From NCBI GenBank assembly GCA_965602635.1, contig CBFCZU010000169.1, positions 1 through 9,386 on the forward strand: 9,386 bases of DNA, read 5' to 3'. The stretch is from CBFCZU01 sp965602635 (GTDB lineage: Bacteria > Planctomycetota > Phycisphaerae > SM23-33). Below are positions 5,090 to 9,386 of the stretch, in pieces (the stretch's first letter is position 1; each line of letters opens with the position of its first letter). Below the pieces are notes generated by a model, which saw only the letters and a list, made by a program, of their open reading frames with translations, was not told the DNA's origin and did no database searches. The position numbers were made by a program, and so were the translations under genes.

Positions 5090-8000
5090 ATGTTGCTGAC
5101 CGTGCGTGAGACCGGAGGGATCGACCGGCGCTGCTGGCCGGTCACGTGTGGAGTTCCGTTCGCGGACGAGGAGCTGTCCGCCGAGACGGTGCAGGCCCGT
5201 CGCTACCGGCTGCTCGATGCCGACGGCGGAGAGGCGCCCTGCCAGGCCGAGGTCGCCGCCACGTGGGGGTGTTACCCGGGCGGCTCGAACGGGTCCGTCA
5301 AGTGGCTGCACGTGCACTTCCTTGCCGACGTGCCGGCCGGCGGGCAGCGGCAGTACCGGCTCGAGTGCGGGCCGGGCGTCACCAACGCCGCGCGGACCGA
5401 CCTGGCGGTGACGGACGGCGCGGACGCCGTGACGATCGTCACCGGCCGCGGCGCGGGCAGCCTGCGCGTGGTCGTCTCCAAACTGCGATTCAACATCCTC
5501 GACGAGGTGTCCCTCGACGCCGACGGCAAGGGCTTCGGGCCGGACAGCCGGATCGTCTCGCCGCGTGAGCTGCCGAACCTCACCGTCGCCTACGATCACC
5601 TCCGTGCCGCCGTCAACGCCTCGCCGCCCGACGTGCGGGTCGAGCAGGCCGGGCCCGTGCTCGCGGTCGTGCGCGTGCGCGTCCGGCTGGACGAGCGGTT
5701 CGAATCGGTCGTCCGGATATTCGCCTACGCCGGCTCGAGCTTCGTCCGCGTGCAGGAGACTCTGGTCCACGGCCCGACGGGTCAGGACCGCTCCGCGGTG
5801 CGCCCTCAGCCGGTGGTGATGAAGTCGCACGTGCTCGAGCTTCCGGTGAACGTCGCCGCCGGGGAGGCGGTCGCGACGGTCGGCGTGGGCGAGATGCTGC
5901 CCGAGCCGCCGCAGCCGGGCCGCCGGTCGGCGAAGGTGCCGCCCGCGGGGGAAGTCGTGCTCGAGCAGGACCTGCACCATCCTTGCCTGAAGGACAACGT
6001 CGGGTCCGACCGCCTCAGCCAGGCCTTCGCCTACGAGGTGTTCGCCGGCGGCGAGCAGGTCGATTCCGGTCGGCGGGCGCCCGGGTGGATCGACCTGTCC
6101 GACGCGCGATGGGGCGTAACGGCGGCCGTGAGGTACTTCTGGCAGAGCTTCCCCAAACGCCTCGCCGCCGGCGCCGGCACCCTGCGCCTCGAGCACTGGG
6201 CCGACGGCGCTCAGCTCGAACCACTGGGGCGCGACTTCAACTGGATGGGCATGGCCAAGACGCACGACGTCTGTCTGTACTTCCACGCCGGCGACGCCGA
6301 CGCCGCGGGCGCCGAGCAGGTCGCCCTGGGCCACCTCGCCGAGATGTTCGCCACCTGCGAGCCTGAGCATTATTGCGCCAGCCGGGCCTACGGGCGTCAG
6401 CCGCTCACGCCGGCAGTGCAGGACGGCCAGCGCGCCCACCCCAGACACGACGAGCTTCTCTCGGCCGGGCTTAACCGCGAGCGGACGATACCCGACGGCT
6501 TCCACTACTTCCGGGAGCGCGAGGACGGGTACGGGTACTTCAACTTCGGCGACTTCCTGGTGGGCCCCTACTGGGGTTGCCAGGAGTACGACCCCGCCTA
6601 CTGCATGCTTCAGCAGTTCTACCGCACGGGCGAGCTGAAGTACCTCGAATTCGCGGCCGAGACTTGCCGGCACCTGTACGACATCCTCTACAGCCACACC
6701 TACACGGCCGAGACGAGCAACTACCCGCAGCGGTCGCACGACAAGAGCGGCAGCCACTTCGAAGGCGAAGACTCCCACGGACAGCGCCAGATGAACACCG
6801 ACCCGGGGCACGTCTTCCTGGCCGGGCTGGCGAACTACTGGTTCCTCACCGGCGACCCGCGCGCCAAGGACGTGATCCTCTGGTCGCTGCCTGCCTACCT
6901 CGGCGACGACTGGTATCGCATCGGCGGCACGGGCACCTGGCGGTATCTCGGCGGGTACCTCTTCACCGTCATGTGCTATGCCTACGAGCTCACCTGGGAC
7001 GACCGCTACGTCGAGCCCATGATCTGGGCCGCGCGCCAGTACATGGTCAACGGCCGGAGCCGACACGAGGACGGCATCTGGTGGAGCTTCCACAAGGGCA
7101 CCTACTCCTGTGCGCCTTGGCTGGCCGATTCCATCACTAACGGGTACACGCAACTCCTCGAGGTTTACCCGGGCTGCCCGTACCGCCGGCAGGTCGAGTC
7201 GGCCATCGTGAACCTGGCGGACTTCCTGGTCGACCACTGCTTCGCCGACGACTTCGACGGCCTGATCGCCGACCTCCGCAAGCCGTCCCGCGAGTCCGGA
7301 CCCTACGAGTCCGCCGGCAGCGTCTACCGCAAGGGCATGGGCAACATGGCCGTTCTCACCTTGGCCCGGGCGTACTACCTCACCGGCGACGGCGACCGCT
7401 ACCTGCCCGTCATCCGGGCGATCCAACAGCGCGTGCTCGAGCACGTCGGCGACCTGACGTCGCTCAAAGGCGTCTGCCAGAGCACCTACTACGCCCCGAT
7501 GGTCCTGCCCTACCTCGAGGCCGCGATCGCGCCCCGCCCGGGCGGCGCCGAGGTCGCCCTCGTCCGAAACATATGCACCTGGGCCGATAACCTCTCGCGG
7601 CTCGAGGCCGGTTGTGACCGGACGGGTGACACGCTCTACCTCGGCGACGAGCTCGCGGCCGCCTGCGCGCCCCACGGCCGCCGAGGTCGCGCTTTCGGGA
7701 ACCGGCCGGGCCGCCGGCTCGCCGACGTGCTCGGCGCGATCGACGCCCTGCTGAGCCGCAACCGCCCGCGGTACGTCGTCCTGCTGATCGGCGGGGCCGA
7801 CCTGCCCAGCGGGCATCCCGAGCGGATCGACTTCGAGGCCAACTACGTGCTCCTGATCCGCCGCATCGTCTCGGGCGGGAGCATCCCGATCGCGGCCACG
7901 CTGCCGCCCTGCTCGCACCTTGGCCCGTTCGCCTGGCGGCACAACGCGGTCATCTACCAGGCCGCCCGGCTGCATCGCCTGCCGCTGATCGACCTCGACG

Positions 8001-8155
8001 AGCTGATGCGCCCCGCCGCGCCGCCGCCCGTGATCGACGAGCCGACCCACGCAAAGACGCCCCCGCCGGAGCACGTCAGCCGGAACGAATTCGCCCCGGG
8101 CCACGAGAGCGTCCTGGCCGCCGAGCTCGCCAGGATCGTCCCCGCCGCGGTGTGA
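5090..8155 (+). CDS. PL26/YetA-like (exo-rhamnogalacturonan lyase-like) protein with degenerate SGNH C-terminal domain
   Basis: The protein has 1021 residues and no signal peptide or membrane segment, so it is probably cytoplasmic. Residues 1-95 look like the N-terminal RIFT-barrel of the PcRGLX/YetA family: WPVTCGVPFADEEL at 16-29, with a ligand loop NGSVKWLHVHF at 67-77. A beta-rich part follows to about 400. Residues about 470-815 are an alpha/alpha-toroid-like region rich in aromatics, His and acids: GYGYFNFGDF at 480-489, EYDPAYCM at 499-506, SHDKSGSHFEGEDSHGQRQM at 549-568, DPGHVFLAGLANYWFLTGD at 571-589. PL26 members such as the Penicillium exolyase and Bacillus YetA act on rhamnogalacturonan-type chains by beta-elimination. 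The exact substrate here is unproven. Residues about 842-1021 resemble an SGNH/GDSL hydrolase but have GDE in place of GDS and lack the other catalytic residues. Stop codons of this gene and the facing URO-D-like gene are 6 bases apart. Confidence 0.8.
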   Translation: MLLTVRETGGIDRRCWPVTCGVPFADEELSAETVQARRYRLLDADGGEAPCQAEVAATWGCYPGGSNGSVKWLHVHFLADVPAGGQRQYRLECGPGVTNAARTDLAVTDGADAVTIVTGRGAGSLRVVVSKLRFNILDEVSLDADGKGFGPDSRIVSPRELPNLTVAYDHLRAAVNASPPDVRVEQAGPVLAVVRVRVRLDERFESVVRIFAYAGSSFVRVQETLVHGPTGQDRSAVRPQPVVMKSHVLELPVNVAAGEAVATVGVGEMLPEPPQPGRRSAKVPPAGEVVLEQDLHHPCLKDNVGSDRLSQAFAYEVFAGGEQVDSGRRAPGWIDLSDARWGVTAAVRYFWQSFPKRLAAGAGTLRLEHWADGAQLEPLGRDFNWMGMAKTHDVCLYFHAGDADAAGAEQVALGHLAEMFATCEPEHYCASRAYGRQPLTPAVQDGQRAHPRHDELLSAGLNRERTIPDGFHYFREREDGYGYFNFGDFLVGPYWGCQEYDPAYCMLQQFYRTGELKYLEFAAETCRHLYDILYSHTYTAETSNYPQRSHDKSGSHFEGEDSHGQRQMNTDPGHVFLAGLANYWFLTGDPRAKDVILWSLPAYLGDDWYRIGGTGTWRYLGGYLFTVMCYAYELTWDDRYVEPMIWAARQYMVNGRSRHEDGIWWSFHKGTYSCAPWLADSITNGYTQLLEVYPGCPYRRQVESAIVNLADFLVDHCFADDFDGLIADLRKPSRESGPYESAGSVYRKGMGNMAVLTLARAYYLTGDGDRYLPVIRAIQQRVLEHVGDLTSLKGVCQSTYYAPMVLPYLEAAIAPRPGGAEVALVRNICTWADNLSRLEAGCDRTGDTLYLGDELAAACAPHGRRGRAFGNRPGRRLADVLGAIDALLSRNRPRYVVLLIGGADLPSGHPERIDFEANYVLLIRRIVSGGSIPIAATLPPCSHLGPFAWRHNAVIYQAARLHRLPLIDLDELMRPAAPPPVIDEPTHAKTPPPEHVSRNEFAPGHESVLAAELARIVPAAV

Positions 8156-8157
8156 GC

Positions 8158-8170
8158 CAGCTCAGAGCTG
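8158..8170. repeat. Short palindrome at the convergent stop codons
   Basis: CAGCTC-A-GAGCTG spans the gap between the lyase and URO-D-like genes and covers the stop codon of the minus-strand gene. As RNA it could form only a 5-bp stem with a 3-base loop and has no T-run, so it is unlikely to be a full terminator. Confidence 0.3.
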
Positions 8171-9346
8171 CCCGTACTTCAGACCGGCCTCGATGTACCG
8201 AACGGCGTTCGCCGTGAACAGCTCGCCGTGCCGCTCGTGCGGGCTGGCGGATGGACATAAGACCATGTGTTCCTTGCCGCCGTCCTCGATGGCGTGCCGG
8301 ACCTTCTGCTCTATCTCGTCGGGCGTGGCCATGTCCATGTCGCAGAACTCGATGTTGCCGTACAGCACGAGCCGGCCGTCCGCCCGCGCCTTGGCCTGGT
8401 CGAACTCGATGTCGCCCTGCGGGGGCGGCTCCACCGGGTCGGTCGAGTCCACCCCCATCGCCATGAACGAATCGAGCAGCGTCCCGACCCGCCCGTGGCA
8501 GTGGACGTGGATGCGGCTGGCCGGGTCGGCCTGCTTTATGCGGCGCATGATCTCGCCGTCGTAGGGCACCACCCACTGCTCCCACTGGCGCGGGCCCATC
8601 ATCGGCGGCGAGGCACGCTCGACGCCGTTGAAGTGCCACATCGGCCCGACGCCCTGCGAGAGGAGGAAGTCCACCTTCTCGCCCGTCCTCGCCAGCCAGG
8701 CGTCCGCCAGCGACTTGATCAGCCCGGGCTCGGCGATCACCCACTCCAGCAGCAGTTGGAACGACATCATTCCGCAGAGCATCGCCACCATGGAGTTGAC
8801 CCCGGCGCCTCCGATGCAGTCGCCGCCCATCTCGGCGCGGTGGCGGCGGAAGGGCTCGTACTCGTCCGCGGCCGGCGGCTCGAACCGGTACGGCACGCTG
8901 AGCATCCGCTCCACGTCGCCCGGCCCCTGGATGGGCCTGTGGATGTCCCAGCTCGTGAAGATGCCGGCCTCCTGGTCGTAGGTGTAGCGGAGGTCGCCCT
9001 TGGGCGTGTGCAGCAGCGTCGTGTGCCGCGTCCGGTTGCCGCCGAGGGACTCGGGCGGGAGCTGCTCCACGTAATCGGCCGGGGCCTCCAGGAAACGCTG
9101 GTAGCCTATCCGGGCGAAGACGCGCGGGCAGGCCACGGCGTTGACCGGCGGGTGCGGGTCGCAGTGCTCCTGCACGAGCCTGGCCACCTTGACGAAGCGG
9201 TCCTCGCCCCGCCAGTCGGCCGGGGGGTCGGCGTCTATGTCGCCCAGAGGAGACCAGGCTATGGGCGAGATGATCGGCACGCGGTCGGCCTTCTCGCCCC
9301 GGTAGGTGGCGGCGATACGCTTACTTGACGCAACGAGGTCGGACAT
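8162..9346 (-). CDS. URO-D/MtaA-like family protein (not a classical heme-pathway decarboxylase)
   Basis: The protein has 394 residues. The ATG at 9346 is preceded by GGAGGA (9358-9353 on the minus strand) with a 6-base spacer. Family-level features are YRGEKADRVPI at 15-25, HVHCHGRVGTLLDSFMAMGVD at 280-300, DPVEPPPQGDI at 303-313, LYGNIEF at 328-334, and an end in GLKYG. This is the URO-D TIM-barrel superfamily that also contains the zinc/cobamide methyltransferases MtaA and CmuA. Classical uroporphyrinogen decarboxylases have an N-terminal RQAGR-type motif and a DIL-type motif around the catalytic Asp; neither is visible, so a heme role is unlikely. H280 or H282 with C283, and possibly C364, could bind zinc as in MtaA-type enzymes. 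Such proteins are numerous in PVC bacteria, often near carbohydrate genes, mostly without a known reaction. Methyl transfer from a modified sugar is only a hypothesis. No signal peptide: cytoplasmic. Confidence 0.8.
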   Translation of the reverse strand: MSDLVASSKRIAATYRGEKADRVPIISPIAWSPLGDIDADPPADWRGEDRFVKVARLVQEHCDPHPPVNAVACPRVFARIGYQRFLEAPADYVEQLPPESLGGNRTRHTTLLHTPKGDLRYTYDQEAGIFTSWDIHRPIQGPGDVERMLSVPYRFEPPAADEYEPFRRHRAEMGGDCIGGAGVNSMVAMLCGMMSFQLLLEWVIAEPGLIKSLADAWLARTGEKVDFLLSQGVGPMWHFNGVERASPPMMGPRQWEQWVVPYDGEIMRRIKQADPASRIHVHCHGRVGTLLDSFMAMGVDSTDPVEPPPQGDIEFDQAKARADGRLVLYGNIEFCDMDMATPDEIEQKVRHAIEDGGKEHMVLCPSASPHERHGELFTANAVRYIEAGLKYGQL

Positions 9347-9386
9347 ATGACGTCCTCCGCGCGCCGCTGCCCGCCGCGCGACGGGC

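Noticed and set aside
4830..5145. Small minus-strand frames in the divergent intergenic region
   Set aside because: They overlap promoter-like elements and the lyase start, and their translations show no domain or family resemblance.
5069..8104. Minus-strand open frame of 1011 codons lying opposite the lyase
   Set aside because: It is the antisense shadow of the lyase in GC-rich DNA. Its translation is low-complexity Val/Arg/Ala/Gly-rich with no family features, while the plus-strand frame has clear domains and a ribosome binding site.
8267..9328. Plus-strand open frame of 353 codons opposite the URO-D-like gene
   Set aside because: Antisense shadow; the minus-strand frame carries the conserved family motifs.
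9347..9386. Possible gene or promoter at the right edge
   Set aside because: Only the ribosome binding site of the URO-D-like gene and GC-rich sequence are visible; too short to assign anything else.

Overview
The window looks like a stretch of planctomycete (possibly Phycisphaerae-like) chromosome. The signs are a PEP-CTERM surface protein, a LolA-like protein with a C-terminal part I associate with planctomycetes, a secreted DUF4091/GH123-like glycosidase, a PL26/YetA-like polysaccharide lyase and a divergent uroporphyrinogen-decarboxylase-like (URO-D) methyltransferase relative. PVC-group genomes carry many copies of the last three families. Taxonomy is inferred from family content only; no rRNA or other marker gene is present.

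Layout: (1) 1-845, plus strand, is the 3' part of a LolA-like periplasmic protein, cut by the window edge and clearly lower in GC than everything after it. (2) 846-1357 is a non-coding gap between convergent genes. It holds a strong 15-bp hairpin (likely terminator) and a structured stretch resembling the 5' end of a group II intron with no intron-encoded protein. (3) 1358-3625, minus strand, is a secreted DUF4091 glycoside-hydrolase-like protein. (4) 3932-4627, minus strand, is a PEP-CTERM protein with a choice-of-anchor E-like body. (5) 4628-5089 is a divergent promoter region with several inverted repeats. (6) 5090-8155, plus strand, is a 1021-residue signal-less PL26/YetA-like lyase with a C-terminal SGNH-hydrolase-like domain whose catalytic residues all appear replaced. 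(7) 8162-9346, minus strand, is a URO-D/MtaA-like protein converging on the lyase, with 6 bases between the stop codons.

Working model (inference): 1358-9346 is a glycan-use locus. The DUF4091 protein acts outside the cytoplasm, the PEP-CTERM protein sits at the cell surface, the lyase works on oligosaccharides in the cytoplasm, and the URO-D-like protein may handle a methyl or other C1 group from a modified sugar. The genes are not one operon: strands alternate and each gene has its own ribosome binding site. No transporter, regulator, sulfatase, transposase, tRNA, rRNA or CRISPR array was seen. The most novel items are the apparently catalytically dead SGNH domain fused to the lyase and the possible group II intron remnant at the composition boundary.
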